Both the position numbers and the translations under genes were made by a program. From positions 173,172-237,171 of the forward strand of contig NZ_SOAN01000005.1 in the NCBI RefSeq assembly GCF_004364585.1: a DNA stretch of 64,000 nucleotides, in the 5' to 3' direction. Below, in pieces: positions 44,023 to 53,236 of the stretch (positions are counted from its first letter, which is position 1; each line of letters begins with the position of its first letter). The notes under the pieces are model-generated. The model was not told the DNA's origin. It saw nothing but the letters and a program-made list of their open reading frames with translations, and did no database searches. This DNA is from Nesterenkonia aurantiaca. GTDB taxonomy: Bacteria; Actinomycetota; Actinomycetes; Actinomycetales; Micrococcaceae.

Positions 44023-44613
44023 ATGGCACGGATCATCGCCGGCACGCATAAGGGACGCCGCCTCGTGGCCGTCCCCACCGACGCCACCCGACCCACCAGC
44101 GACCGGGTCAAGGAGTCGCTGTTCTCCCGGCTCGAGGGCTATGACGCCCTCCGCGACGCCGTCGTGGTGGATCTCTATGCCGGCTCGGGCGCGCTGGGCT
44201 TCGAATCGCTGAGCCGCGGTGCGCGCAGCCTGGAGGCCGTGGACAAGGCTGAGGCCGCGGTGCGCACGCTGCGCCGCAACGCCGAGTTCTTCGGCGCCGA
44301 GGCCCCGCCGGCGCTGCGCCGGGAGATCACGGTGCACAAGGCCGACGCGCTGAGGTACCTTGGCTCACGCAGCGGTCCACCCATCGAGCTGCTCTTCCTG
44401 GACCCGCCCTACAGCCTCGGAGACGCCGAGCTGTTCAAGGTGCTGAGCGCCGCGAGGGAGCAGCTGCATCAGGCGGCCACCGTGGTGATCGAGCGCGACG
44501 CCGGCAGCGGCGCGCCCTCACTGCCGGAGGGACTCGAGATCTTCAGCGAGAAGTCCTACGGCAGCACGCAGATCTTCATGGTCGAGCCCACTGAAGCAGC
44601 TCTTCCGCACTGA
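44023..44613 (+). CDS. rsmD: 16S rRNA (guanine966-N2)-methyltransferase
   Basis: 196 residues from ATG 44023 with ACAGGAG upstream. RsmD signatures: ARIIAGTHKGRRL at the N-terminus, the SAM loop DLYAGSGALGFESLSRG, and the catalytic LDPPYSLGD. It methylates G966 of 16S rRNA. Its 3' end overlaps the convergent spermidine-synthase-like gene by 38 nt. Confidence 0.94.
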   Translation: MARIIAGTHKGRRLVAVPTDATRPTSDRVKESLFSRLEGYDALRDAVVVDLYAGSGALGFESLSRGARSLEAVDKAEAAVRTLRRNAEFFGAEAPPALRREITVHKADALRYLGSRSGPPIELLFLDPPYSLGDAELFKVLSAAREQLHQAATVVIERDAGSGAPSLPEGLEIFSEKSYGSTQIFMVEPTEAALPH

Positions 44614-45505
44614 GCACGTCGCCGGGGTGAGGGCCCGCGGCCCAGAGCGCGTTGAGCTCGGTCTGCTCCAGCGCCGCACCGCGGCGCGCGGCGAAGCTCA
44701 GGTTCCCCTCGGCCCGGGCCTCGAGCACATCGCTGGGCGCGCTCAGCATCGCGCAGCGCGCCGCCTGCTCGGTGCCCGGAGCGATGGAGGCGCCCGGGTT
44801 GCCTGAGGCGTCCGGGACGGCTGAGGCGTTGGGGATCAGCGTGGCCGCCGCGTCGAGCAGCGAGACCACCTGCGCCCGGACGAAGTCCATCGGCGGCTCA
44901 TCCCCGAGATTCACCAGCAGCAGCCCGCCCGGGACCACCTGCTCAAGGACTGCCCGGTGAAACTCCGGGCTGCGCAGGTGCTCTGGCGCGGCCGCACTGT
45001 TGAAAAGGTCCACCACGACGACGTCGAAGCTCACCCCTTGCAGGGCTCCACCGGGGCCCAGCACCGCGGCGGCGTCGGCGACCAGATTGCGAGGGCTTCT
45101 GCGCATCGGCAGATGCTCCAGCACAAACTCCACCAACTCAGGTTCGATGTCCACCACGGTCTGCTCCACCGCGGGCCAATGGTGCTCGATGAAGCGCGGC
45201 AGGGTCAGCGCTCCGGCACCCAGGTGCAGTACGCGCGGCGCACCGGTTGCTGCAGTCGAAGCGCCGGCGGCGGGGGCTCCTCCCAGGCGCTCGCGGGCGC
45301 AGGTCTGCAGCACGGTACCCATCCGGAACAGGTAGTCGTGGAGCAGATAGTCGGGATCCCCGAGCTCCACATGGGACTGCTCGGCCCCGCCGATGCTCAG
45401 CACCACGCCGTCCTCGGTGAGGTCGTCCTTCACGAGCTCGGCCAGCTGCCCGGAGAAGGAGAGTCGCTGGCTTCGGGGCAGGCCCAAGGCGTCGCGCTGG
45501 CGCAT
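44576..45505 (-). CDS. Spermidine synthase-like protein
   Basis: 309 residues. A SAM-dependent Rossmann fold: VLHLGAGALTLPRFI, the acidic QTVVDIEPELVEF and the DVVVVDLFNSAAAPEHLRS segment. It resembles the spermidine-synthase-like proteins of actinobacteria; the diagnostic polyamine residues are not clearly present, so the substrate is open. Its start overlaps the stop of the aminotransferase gene (TGATG), and its 3' end overlaps rsmD. A short Gly/Ala/Pro repeat lies at ~residues 230-250. Confidence 0.7.
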   Translation of the reverse strand: MRQRDALGLPRSQRLSFSGQLAELVKDDLTEDGVVLSIGGAEQSHVELGDPDYLLHDYLFRMGTVLQTCARERLGGAPAAGASTAATGAPRVLHLGAGALTLPRFIEHHWPAVEQTVVDIEPELVEFVLEHLPMRRSPRNLVADAAAVLGPGGALQGVSFDVVVVDLFNSAAAPEHLRSPEFHRAVLEQVVPGGLLLVNLGDEPPMDFVRAQVVSLLDAAATLIPNASAVPDASGNPGASIAPGTEQAARCAMLSAPSDVLEARAEGNLSFAARRGAALEQTELNALWAAGPHPGDVLSAEELLQWARP

Positions 45506-46920
45506 CAGGGGGTTCCGGTGCTGGCCGGCGCTAGCGTCTCGGGTGCGGTGACCGGCGCCGCGCTGGCCGGCCGCGCGGTGGCAGGCCGTGCGTTGGCAGG
45601 CCGCGCGTCGGCCGGCGGGTGGCTGGCCAGCGCGGCGGGGAGATGCTCACGCATCCGACGCAGCCCCTCTTCGATGGTGGCGTGGTCCTTGCAGAAGGCG
45701 AAGCGCACCAGATGCTCCAGCTCGTCGCTCGGGTTGGCCCGGTGCTGGATGGTCAAGGCAGAGACCGGGATCGCGGCCACCCCCACCTCCTCGGCGAGGA
45801 CCCGGCAGAACTGCGCGGCCGAGAGCGAGGTGATGCCAGAGACGTTGCCGAGCACGAAGTACCCGGCCTCGGCGCGATTCGGTGCCAACCCGAGTTCCTC
45901 GAGGCCGGCGCGCAGCAGATCCCTGCCGGCCTCCAGCTCGGCGGTGTTCTGCGCGAAGAACCCCTGGTCGTCCTGGAGCCCGTGGCCCACCGCCCACTGG
46001 AAGGCCGGGCCGGAGGAGAAGCTCAGGAACTGCTTGACCCCGCGGACCTGGCTGACCAGTTCGGCGCTTCCGGTGACCCAGCCGACCTTCCACCCGGTGA
46101 CCGAGAAGGACTTCCCGGCGGAGCCCACCGCCACGGCCACCTCCTCGGCGCCGGGGATGGTCAGGATGCTGCGGTGGGGCAGCCGCGCATCCGAGAGCAC
46201 CAGATGTTCGTAGACCTCGTCGCACATGATCCGCAGGTCATGCTTGACCGCGAGCGCAACGATCCGGGTCAGCTCCTCGGTGCTGAAGACCGTGCCGGTG
46301 GGGTTGTGCGGGGTGTTGAGCAGGATCATCGAGGTGCGCTCGGTGATGGCGGCCTCGAAGGCGTCCAGATCCGGGCGGAACTCCGGACCGCGCAGTGCCA
46401 CGCCCACCAGCCGGGCGCCGGCCAGCGCGGCGCAGGCCCCGTAGGAGTCATAGTGCGGCTCGAAGGTGAGCACCTCGCTGCCGGGCCGGGCGAAGGCCAG
46501 GATCGTCGCGGAGATCCCTTCGGTGGCGCCGGTGGTCACCATGACCTGGGTGGCGGGATCCAGCTCCACGCCCTGACGCCGGGCCTGGGCGTCGCTGATC
46601 GCCTCGCGCAGGGTGGGCAGTCCCATCCCCGGGGCGTACTGGTTGCGCGGGCCGGTCTCGGGCTCGGTGATCGCCCGCGCGGCCAGCTGCAGCAGCCAGT
46701 CCGGGCCCTCGGTGTCGGGGAATCCCTGGCCCAGGTTGACCGCGTCGTGGGCGATGGCCGCCGCCGTCGTGCGCTCGTAGATGGTGGGCATCACCGCAGG
46801 GGTGCTCGGCGGGGTGCTCGATGAGGTTTCGAAGCCCAAGGTGTTGGCCCCGGCCGCGGTCCGGGCCCAGGGCTGATCGAGGGCGAGCGGATCCGGGCTG
46901 GGGGAGCGATGAGAGGACAT
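45505..46920 (-). CDS. Class I/II aminotransferase
   Basis: 471 residues from ATG 46920. PLP enzyme: NLGQGFPDTEGP, the NTPHNPTGTVFS loop, CDEVYEHLVL and the PLP lysine in SAGKSFSVTGWKVGWV. It resembles the MalY/kynurenine-glutamine transaminase-like group (methionine or aromatic aminotransferase); the amino acid used cannot be fixed. The C-terminal ~40 residues are a Pro/Ala/Arg repeat (ARPANARPATARPAS). TACGAT ends 7 nt before the ATG and there is no ribosome site. It is divergent from coaD, with 87 nt between the starts. Confidence 0.85.
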   Translation of the reverse strand: MSSHRSPSPDPLALDQPWARTAAGANTLGFETSSSTPPSTPAVMPTIYERTTAAAIAHDAVNLGQGFPDTEGPDWLLQLAARAITEPETGPRNQYAPGMGLPTLREAISDAQARRQGVELDPATQVMVTTGATEGISATILAFARPGSEVLTFEPHYDSYGACAALAGARLVGVALRGPEFRPDLDAFEAAITERTSMILLNTPHNPTGTVFSTEELTRIVALAVKHDLRIMCDEVYEHLVLSDARLPHRSILTIPGAEEVAVAVGSAGKSFSVTGWKVGWVTGSAELVSQVRGVKQFLSFSSGPAFQWAVGHGLQDDQGFFAQNTAELEAGRDLLRAGLEELGLAPNRAEAGYFVLGNVSGITSLSAAQFCRVLAEEVGVAAIPVSALTIQHRANPSDELEHLVRFAFCKDHATIEEGLRRMREHLPAALASHPPADARPANARPATARPASAAPVTAPETLAPASTGTP

Positions 46921-47007
46921 GGACTCCATCGTAGACAGCCAGCCGATCGGCAGCGTGTCCTGCGCGCCTGACGTCGGGTTCTTGACCACCTGAAGTAATG
47001 TCAGACC

Positions 47008-47484
47008 ATGCAGTTAGCAGTGTGCCCCGGATCATTTGACCCTCTGCACAACGGTCATGTGGAGATCATCGCCCGTGCCTCGAACCTCTTCGACGAGGTG
47101 ATCGTCGCCGTGTCGCCCAATATGCACAAGAACCCGATGTTCTCCGTCGAGGAGCGCATCGCGATGGCGCAGGAGACCTTCTCCTATGTGCGCGGGGTGA
47201 GCGTGAAGCCGCTGGGCAGCGGGCTGTTGACCGACTTCTGCCGCGAGGTCGGAGCCAACGCTCTGGTCAAGGGCCTGCGCGATCCTAAGGATCTCGGCTA
47301 CGAGTCCCCGATGGCCACGATGAACCGGCACCTCTCCGGGCTGGAGACCGTGTTCCTCGCCGCGGACGGCCGCTACACTCACCTGTCCTCCACGCTGGTC
47401 AAGGAAGTCCACAAGCTCGGCGGAGACGTGGCGGAGTTCATCCCGCGTGCGGTGCAGCGCCGGCTCCAGGACCGTCGCCGCTGA
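47008..47484 (+). CDS. coaD: Phosphopantetheine adenylyltransferase
   Basis: 158 residues, normal length. The nucleotidyltransferase motif GSFDPLHNGHVEII is at the N-terminus, and THLSSTLVKEVHKLGGDV at the C-terminus. It makes dephospho-CoA in coenzyme A synthesis. ATG 47008 follows TAATGT (46996-47001) by 6 nt with no ribosome site, so it is probably leaderless. The opposite-strand aminotransferase has the same arrangement. Confidence 0.95.
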   Translation: MQLAVCPGSFDPLHNGHVEIIARASNLFDEVIVAVSPNMHKNPMFSVEERIAMAQETFSYVRGVSVKPLGSGLLTDFCREVGANALVKGLRDPKDLGYESPMATMNRHLSGLETVFLAADGRYTHLSSTLVKEVHKLGGDVAEFIPRAVQRRLQDRRR

Positions 47485-47549
47485 GCGCGACCGCAGAAAA
47501 CTTCATAGAATCGTCTGAACAGGCATCCAGGAAACGATAAGGTGGGCAC

Positions 47550-48473
47550 ATGAGTTCAACAACGTCTATTCGCAAAGCTGTCATCCCGGCTGCGGGTCTG
47601 GGAACCCGATTCCTTCCGGCCACCAAGGCCATGCCCAAAGAGATGCTCCCGGTGGTGGATGAGCCCGCGATCCAGTACGTCGTCGCCGAGGCCGCGAAGG
47701 CCGGGCTCGATGACATTCTGATGATCACCGGCCGCAATAAGCGGTCCCTGGAGAACCACTTCGACCGGGTCCCCGACCTCGAGGCCACGCTTGAGGCCAA
47801 AGGCGACACCAAGAAGCTCGAGGCCGTCCGGCAGGCCACCGAGCTGGGCGACCTGCACTACATCCGGCAGGGCGAGGCCAAGGGCCTCGGTCACGCCGTG
47901 CTCTGCGCCAAGCGCCACGTGGGCAACGAGGCCTTCGCGGTCCTGCTCGGCGACGACCTGATCGATGAGCGCGACGAGCTGCTCTCGACCATGCTGGAGA
48001 CCCAGCAGCGGCTCGGCGGATCCGTCATCGCCGTGATGGAGGTGCCCGAAGAGAACATCAGCGCCTACGGCGTCATCGATGCCAACGGCCAGGACAAGGT
48101 CGCCGCCGAGAACGGCCAGCCCGCCGACGTCGTGCCGGTCCACGCCCTGGTGGAGAAGCCCCCCGTGGATGAGGCGCCGTCGAACCTGGCGATCATCGGT
48201 CGCTACGTGCTGCACCCGGCGATCTTCGCTGAGCTGGAGCAGACCAAGCCCGGGCGCGGCAACGAGATCCAGCTGACCGACGCGCTGCAGGCCATGGCGG
48301 GCAAATCCGCCGAGGAGGGCGGCGGAGTCCACGCCGTGATCTTCCGCGGACGTCGCTACGACACCGGAGACAAGCTCAGCTACATCAAGGCCGTGGTCAC
48401 CCTGGCCGTGGACCGCGAGGACCTCGGACCAGACCTGCGCGAGTGGCTGAAAGAGTTCGTCGGCCAGATCTGA
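47550..48473 (+). CDS. galU: UTP--glucose-1-phosphate uridylyltransferase
   Basis: 307 residues. Signatures: AAGLGTRFLPATKAMPKEMLP (shortened here), VEKPPVDEAPSNLAIIGRYVL and RGRRYDTGDKLSYIKAVV. It makes UDP-glucose, the substrate of the UDP-glucose dehydrogenase gene at 29.6-31 kb and of glycosyltransferases. AAGGTGG precedes ATG 47550, and a TAGAAT box at 47506-47511 gives it a short leader. Confidence 0.94.
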   Translation: MSSTTSIRKAVIPAAGLGTRFLPATKAMPKEMLPVVDEPAIQYVVAEAAKAGLDDILMITGRNKRSLENHFDRVPDLEATLEAKGDTKKLEAVRQATELGDLHYIRQGEAKGLGHAVLCAKRHVGNEAFAVLLGDDLIDERDELLSTMLETQQRLGGSVIAVMEVPEENISAYGVIDANGQDKVAAENGQPADVVPVHALVEKPPVDEAPSNLAIIGRYVLHPAIFAELEQTKPGRGNEIQLTDALQAMAGKSAEEGGGVHAVIFRGRRYDTGDKLSYIKAVVTLAVDREDLGPDLREWLKEFVGQI

Positions 48474-48548
48474 TCGGGGGTTCGCACCCGAGCCGTCGTG
48501 ACTGGTAGAGTGGCACGTCGGTCTAGATCATTGAGGAGTGGTTCAGCA

Positions 48549-49115
48549 ATGACTGCTCTACGCGTAGATGTGCAGGAGCTCCGGGGCAAGCCCGGAACCC
48601 AGCACGAGATGCATAGAACTGTCCCTGCCCCGGAGGACTTCGCAACGGTCCTGATCGGGATACCGCAGGGCAGCGAGCTGCAGGTGGATCTGCGTCTGGA
48701 ATCGGTGCATGAAGGTGTGCTGATGACCGGCACCGCCGTCGGCGAGGTCACTGGACAGTGCGGCCGGTGTCTCGATGAGCTGAAGTACCCGCTCACCGTA
48801 GACATCATGCAGCTGTTCAGCTGGCCCCAGAAGACGCGGAAAGATTCGGCCGAGGAAGAGGATGAGGACACCCGCCCGATGGGCCATGACCTCACCATCG
48901 ACCTGGAGCCGGTGCTGCGAGACCTGATGGTCTCCGCGCTGCCGTTCCAGCCGGTCTGCCGCGAGGAATGCCCGGGTCTGTGCTCCGTCTGCGGATTCCG
49001 CATGGAGGACGATCTCGAGCACTACCACGAGCAGCTCGACCCCCGTTGGGCCGCGTTGAAAGACATGGCCGCGGGACTGCCGGAGCCGGACTCCAAGTCC
49101 GACTCCAGCACCTAG
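48549..49115 (+). CDS. YceD/DUF177 family protein
   Basis: 188 residues from ATG 48549 with GAGGAG upstream; TAGAGT at 48506-48511 is the likely -10 box. The DUF177 core includes GQCGRCLDELKYPL and REECPGLCSVCGFRME, four or more cysteines that may bind zinc. DUF177 genes are almost always before rpmF; in plants and bacteria they are linked to 23S rRNA accumulation. The neighbour here is indeed rpmF, 82 nt downstream. Confidence 0.88.
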   Translation: MTALRVDVQELRGKPGTQHEMHRTVPAPEDFATVLIGIPQGSELQVDLRLESVHEGVLMTGTAVGEVTGQCGRCLDELKYPLTVDIMQLFSWPQKTRKDSAEEEDEDTRPMGHDLTIDLEPVLRDLMVSALPFQPVCREECPGLCSVCGFRMEDDLEHYHEQLDPRWAALKDMAAGLPEPDSKSDSST

Positions 49116-49197
49116 AACTTGAACATCGCAGAACTTGACCATCGCAGAACTTGATTGACCAAGACTCTGTCCATCATCTAGAGAGAAAAGAGACACC

Positions 49198-49401
49198 GTG
49201 GCTGTTCCAAAGCGGAAGATGTCCCGATCCAACACCCGCAACCGCCGCTCGCAGTGGAAGGCTTCTGTGCCGAAGCTGGTGAAGACCGTGGAGAACGGTC
49301 GCGTCGTCTACAGCCAGCCTCACCAGGCCAAGCTGGTCACCGACTCCGCCGGTTCGCCGCTGTTCTATGAGTACAAGGGTCGCAAGGTCGCTGACGCCTG
49401 A
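49198..49401 (+). CDS. rpmF: 50S ribosomal protein L32
   Basis: 67 residues from GTG 49198, with AGAGAAAAGAGA upstream. The N-terminus [20 protein letters not shown] is typical of L32. It lacks the CxxC pairs of zinc-binding L32, so it is the zinc-free form. It is followed 10 nt later by rnc. Confidence 0.96.
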   Translation: MAVPKRKMSRSNTRNRRSQWKASVPKLVKTVENGRVVYSQPHQAKLVTDSAGSPLFYEYKGRKVADA

Positions 49402-49411
49402 GTCGTCGAAC

Positions 49412-50176
49412 ATGACGACATCGCACGTGAGCGATCACGAAGAGCTTGTGAAGAGTCTCGGGGTGCATATTGCCCCCGGGACTCTTCGTCTTGCCCTGAC
49501 CCATCGCTCCTATGCCTATGAGAACTCCAACCTGCCCACCAATGAGCGGCTGGAGTTCCTCGGGGATTCGATCCTCGGCCTGGCGGTCACCGACTACCTG
49601 TTCCGGACCTTCCCGGATCTGGCCGAGGGTGACCTCGCCAAGCTCCGCGCCGCACTGGTGAGCACCCGCGCCCTGGCCCGGGTGGCCCGCGGCCTCGGCG
49701 TCGGGCCCTACATCAGCCTGGGAGCCGGCGAGCGGCTCACCAACGGCCAGGACAAGGACTCGATCCTTGCCGACACGATGGAGGCGCTGATCGGTGCCGC
49801 CTACCTCTCCACCGACACCGAGACGGCCCGCCGTCTGGTGCTGCGCCTCGTGGTCCCGCTGCTCAGCGACAAGGACGCGATGACCGCCGGCAAGGATTGG
49901 AAGACCACGATCCAGGAGATCGCGGCCGCCAAAGACATGGGCGAGATCCGCTACCAGATCACCGACTTCGGCCCGGACCACCACAAGTCCTTCAACGCCA
50001 CCCTGGTCATCGGCGGCACCGCCCACGGCTCCGGCTCCGGGCCCTCCAAGAAGGAGGCCGAGCGCGAAGCCGCTCGGGTCACCGTGGAGACCCTCACCGC
50101 CGGCCGCGGTGAACAGGGCGACATCCTCACCCTGGTCCTGGACCGGTTCGAGGACACCGCACCCGCCAGCAGCTGA
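49412..50176 (+). CDS. rnc: Ribonuclease III
   Basis: 254 residues from ATG 49412. The catalytic signature is NERLEFLGDSILGLAV (~residue 37) and the second acidic site DTMEALIGAAYL; a double-stranded RNA-binding domain follows (~160-230; GSGSGPSKKEAEREAA). It processes rRNA and other double-stranded RNA. The stop overlaps the mutM start (TGATG). The order DUF177-rpmF-rnc-mutM is conserved in actinobacteria. Confidence 0.95.
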   Translation: MTTSHVSDHEELVKSLGVHIAPGTLRLALTHRSYAYENSNLPTNERLEFLGDSILGLAVTDYLFRTFPDLAEGDLAKLRAALVSTRALARVARGLGVGPYISLGAGERLTNGQDKDSILADTMEALIGAAYLSTDTETARRLVLRLVVPLLSDKDAMTAGKDWKTTIQEIAAAKDMGEIRYQITDFGPDHHKSFNATLVIGGTAHGSGSGPSKKEAEREAARVTVETLTAGRGEQGDILTLVLDRFEDTAPASS

Positions 50177-51168
50177 TGCCCGAGCTGCCCGAGGTCGAAG
50201 TGGTCCGCCGCGGCATCAGCCGCTGGGCCACGGGACGCACCGTAGAATCCGTCACCGTCCACGATCCGCGCAGCCTGCGCCGTCACGCGCTGGGCGCCGC
50301 ACTCGATGAACCGGCCCGGTTGGGCTCCTTCACCGACGCGCTGACCCACCAGAGGCTGCTGGCACCGCAGCGCCGCGGCAAGTTCCTCTGGATCCCGTTG
50401 CGCCAGGGCTTGATGCCTGCGGGAGCAGCAGCGCCTGCAACTGCTGCTCAGCCCGGCTCGGGGACAGAACCGGTCGGGGAGTCGCTGCTGATCCATCTGG
50501 GCATGAGCGGGCAGGTGCTCATCGATGAGCCCTCCGCCCCGGCGCAGAAGCACCTGAAGATCACGCTGGAGCTGGGAGGGGAAGGCTCCGCTCCGAAGCA
50601 GCTGCGCTTCATCGACCAGCGCATCTTCGGCGGCATGCAGATCTCCGAGCTGGTTCCCTCCACCCACCCCAGCGGCAGCGTGCCGGCCGCCGCGGTGCAC
50701 ATCGCACCGGACCCGCTGGAGCCCGGATTCGACGAGGAGACGTTCTTCCGCACCCTGCGCCGCCGCAAGACCGGTCTGAAACGCGCGCTGCTGGATCAAG
50801 GAATGATCTCCGGGATCGGTAACATCTACGCCGATGAGGCGCTCTGGCTCGCCCGGCTGCATTACCTGCGCTCCACCCAGACCATCACCCGCGCCGAGTC
50901 CGCCCGGCTGCTCAGCGGGGTCAAGACCGTGCTGCTGGCCGCACTCGAAGCCGGCGGCACCAGCTTCGACGCGCTCTACGTCAACGTCAACGGCGCCTCC
51001 GGGTACTTCTCGAGGTCTCTCAACGTCTACGGCCAGCAGGGCAGGCCGTGCCCGCGGTGTGACACCGAGGTCAGGCGCGAGACGTTCATGAACCGCGGAT
51101 CGCACTTCTGCCCGAAGTGCCAGCCCGGGCCGCGGGCCGCCCGGCCGCCCGCCTCGGGCCGTCCATGA
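50176..51168 (+). CDS. mutM: Formamidopyrimidine-DNA glycosylase
   Basis: 330 residues. MPELPEVEVVRRGI has the catalytic Pro2/Glu3 after Met removal; HLGMSGQVLI and the C-terminal zinc finger CPRCDTEVRRETFMNRGSHFC complete the enzyme. It removes oxidised purines such as 8-oxoguanine and cuts the strand. A short insertion (~residues 78-98) is Ala/Gly-rich. Its stop overlaps the next gene's start by 4 nt. Confidence 0.95.
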   Translation: MPELPEVEVVRRGISRWATGRTVESVTVHDPRSLRRHALGAALDEPARLGSFTDALTHQRLLAPQRRGKFLWIPLRQGLMPAGAAAPATAAQPGSGTEPVGESLLIHLGMSGQVLIDEPSAPAQKHLKITLELGGEGSAPKQLRFIDQRIFGGMQISELVPSTHPSGSVPAAAVHIAPDPLEPGFDEETFFRTLRRRKTGLKRALLDQGMISGIGNIYADEALWLARLHYLRSTQTITRAESARLLSGVKTVLLAALEAGGTSFDALYVNVNGASGYFSRSLNVYGQQGRPCPRCDTEVRRETFMNRGSHFCPKCQPGPRAARPPASGRP

Positions 51169-51956
51169 GCCTGCCCTCGGCTCTGGCCGGGACGCCCTCG
51201 GCCGAGACCCCGGTTCCGGCCTTCCTACAGCGATCGTTGCAGGCGCTCGGGCTGGGTGCAGCCCAGCTCCGCCCGGTCTGGCGCAACGGAGCCGGCGGTC
51301 TGACGTTCTCCGTCGCCAGCGGCGGTGCCGCGGCTCCGATCGAGCTCTATGCCAAATGGAACCCCGACGGCGCCGGGGAATCGCTCACGCAGGAGGCCGA
51401 GCGGCTGCGCTGGATCCACGGACGCCACCCCGCACCGGCCGTGGTGGACCTGATCGTGGAGGGCCCCGAGGAGGTGCTGCTCACCCGAGCGCTGCCCGGC
51501 GAGTCGGCGGTCTCCCCACGGTGGAAGGCTGATCCCGATCTCGCGCTGCGGGCCCTCGGCAACGGTCTGCGCCGGCTGCACGATCTGGAACCTCAGGACT
51601 GCCCCTTCGACTGGGGCGTGGAGCATCGGCTGCGCGCGGCGGAGCGCACGTCGGGTCGCACGTCGAGCCCTGCCGCGCAGCTGCCCGAGGACGCGCCGAG
51701 CCTGGATCGCCTCGTGCTGTGCCAGGGCGATCCCTGCGCCCCGAATACGCTGCTGGCTGCCGACGGTTCGTTCCTCGCCCACGTGGATCTGGCTCGCCTC
51801 GGGGTGGCGGATCGGTGGGCCGATCTCGCCGTGATGTCGATGTCCCTGGCCTGGAACTTCTCCGGCTACGACGAGGCGGTGTTCTGGGACGCCTACGGGA
51901 TCGAGCCCGAGGCGCACCGGATCGACTACTACCGACGCCTCTGGGACGCCACCTAG
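51165..51956 (+). CDS. APH(3')-like phosphotransferase
   Basis: 263 residues from ATG 51165, overlapping mutM. The kinase fold shows an ATP-side GAGGLTFSVAS, the RLRWIHGRHPAPAV region, and the catalytic loop VLCQGDPCAPNTLL followed by HVDLARLGVADRWADLAV. It is most like aminoglycoside 3'-phosphotransferases, but the usual HGD is QGD here. Such chromosomal homologues are common in this group and need not confer drug resistance; substrate unknown. Low-level similarity in other regions is not visible by eye. Confidence 0.7.
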   Translation: MSLPSALAGTPSAETPVPAFLQRSLQALGLGAAQLRPVWRNGAGGLTFSVASGGAAAPIELYAKWNPDGAGESLTQEAERLRWIHGRHPAPAVVDLIVEGPEEVLLTRALPGESAVSPRWKADPDLALRALGNGLRRLHDLEPQDCPFDWGVEHRLRAAERTSGRTSSPAAQLPEDAPSLDRLVLCQGDPCAPNTLLAADGSFLAHVDLARLGVADRWADLAVMSMSLAWNFSGYDEAVFWDAYGIEPEAHRIDYYRRLWDAT

Positions 51957-52045
51957 CCGGGAGCTCCCTGAACAGCGTCGATGCGGGAGTGCCCAGATCG
52001 GTGGGCTAGCATGAATCGGATCGTCGAACGCGTAGAGGAGGGTGT

Positions 52046-53236
52046 GTGGCCGACAAGAATTCGCCCGAGCCACAGCCGCACCGAGCCCGCAGGGCCGCAA
52101 GGCTCCCGGGCGGGCCGGCGGCAGCCTCGAAGTCGACCAACCCCGATGACACCGAAGAACCCACCGTCACCGTCTCCGGCGCCGAGGATGCCGCCGCGGA
52201 GGACACGCCCAAAGACCCGTCACGACGCCGCCGCCTGATCCGCAACGGTCTCATCGCCGTGGCGGTGCTGCTCGTCGTCGCGGTGGGCGCCGGACTGCTC
52301 TACGTCAACCAGCTGCGCACCACCTTCGACGAGCAGCGCAATGTCCTGGATCTGGGCCTCGGAGGCGACGACACCGCCGGTCGCACCGAGGACGGCACGG
52401 TGAACATGCTCCTGCTTGGCTCCGACAGCCGCGGCGAGGATGACATGGAGTACCGCGGCGAGATCGGCGACAACGCCTCCGAACGCTCCGACACCATGAT
52501 GTTCGTGCACATCCCGGCCGACCGGTCCGGGGTCTACGTGATGTCCATCGTGCGGGACCTCTGGGTGGACGTGCCCGGTGAAGGCCAGGGCCGGGTCAAC
52601 TCCGCGCTCGGTGTGGGCGGGTACCCGCTGGTCGTCGACACCGTCGAGGAGCTGCTGAACACCCATATCGACCACGTGGCGATCATTGACTTCGAGGGAT
52701 TCTCCGACCTGACCCGCGCCCTGGGCGGGGTCTACGTGGACAACCCGCGGCCCTTCTCCGCCGGCCAGCAGAACCCGGCGTTCTACCCCGAGGGCACCAT
52801 TCGCCTGGAAGGCGACAACGCACTGCGGTTCGTCCGCGAGCGCAAGTCCTTCCCCGACGGAGACTTCAGCCGGGTGCAGAACCAGCAGCTGGTGATCAAC
52901 GGGATCGTCGATCAGCTGCTCTCCTCCGACACCCTCACCAATCCGCAGCGAGTGATGGACGTGGTCAACGGCATCGTCCCCTACCTGAGCGTGGATGACG
53001 GTCTCGACGCCAACACCATCGCCGCCTACGCGCTGGAGATGCGCGACCTCCGTTCCGGGGACATCGAGATGTTCACCATCCCCACCGGGGAGATGGCCAC
53101 CACCGCCAGCGGTGCCCAGGTGATCCTCAAGGACGAGGAGATGCTCGAGCTGCTGCAACGGTCCCTGAAGAACGACAACATGGAGGGCTTCATCGACTAC
53201 ATCGAGCTGCAAGAATCCCAGGACGGGCAGCAGTGA
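52046..53236 (+). CDS. LytR-CpsA-Psr (LCP) family protein
   Basis: 396 residues from GTG 52046, with GAGGAGGG upstream. A ~70-residue charged cytoplasmic tail, one membrane helix (LIAVAVLLVVAVGAGLLYV), then the LCP domain: GSDSRGEDD, SDTMMFVHIPAD, and the segment SIVRDLWVDVPG, where most relatives (including the other LCP protein here) have PRD. FVRERKSFPDGDFSRVQNQQ follows. It likely attaches wall polymer to peptidoglycan. It overlaps the downstream glycosyltransferase gene by 4 nt. Confidence 0.9.
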   Translation: MADKNSPEPQPHRARRAARLPGGPAAASKSTNPDDTEEPTVTVSGAEDAAAEDTPKDPSRRRRLIRNGLIAVAVLLVVAVGAGLLYVNQLRTTFDEQRNVLDLGLGGDDTAGRTEDGTVNMLLLGSDSRGEDDMEYRGEIGDNASERSDTMMFVHIPADRSGVYVMSIVRDLWVDVPGEGQGRVNSALGVGGYPLVVDTVEELLNTHIDHVAIIDFEGFSDLTRALGGVYVDNPRPFSAGQQNPAFYPEGTIRLEGDNALRFVRERKSFPDGDFSRVQNQQLVINGIVDQLLSSDTLTNPQRVMDVVNGIVPYLSVDDGLDANTIAAYALEMRDLRSGDIEMFTIPTGEMATTASGAQVILKDEEMLELLQRSLKNDNMEGFIDYIELQESQDGQQ

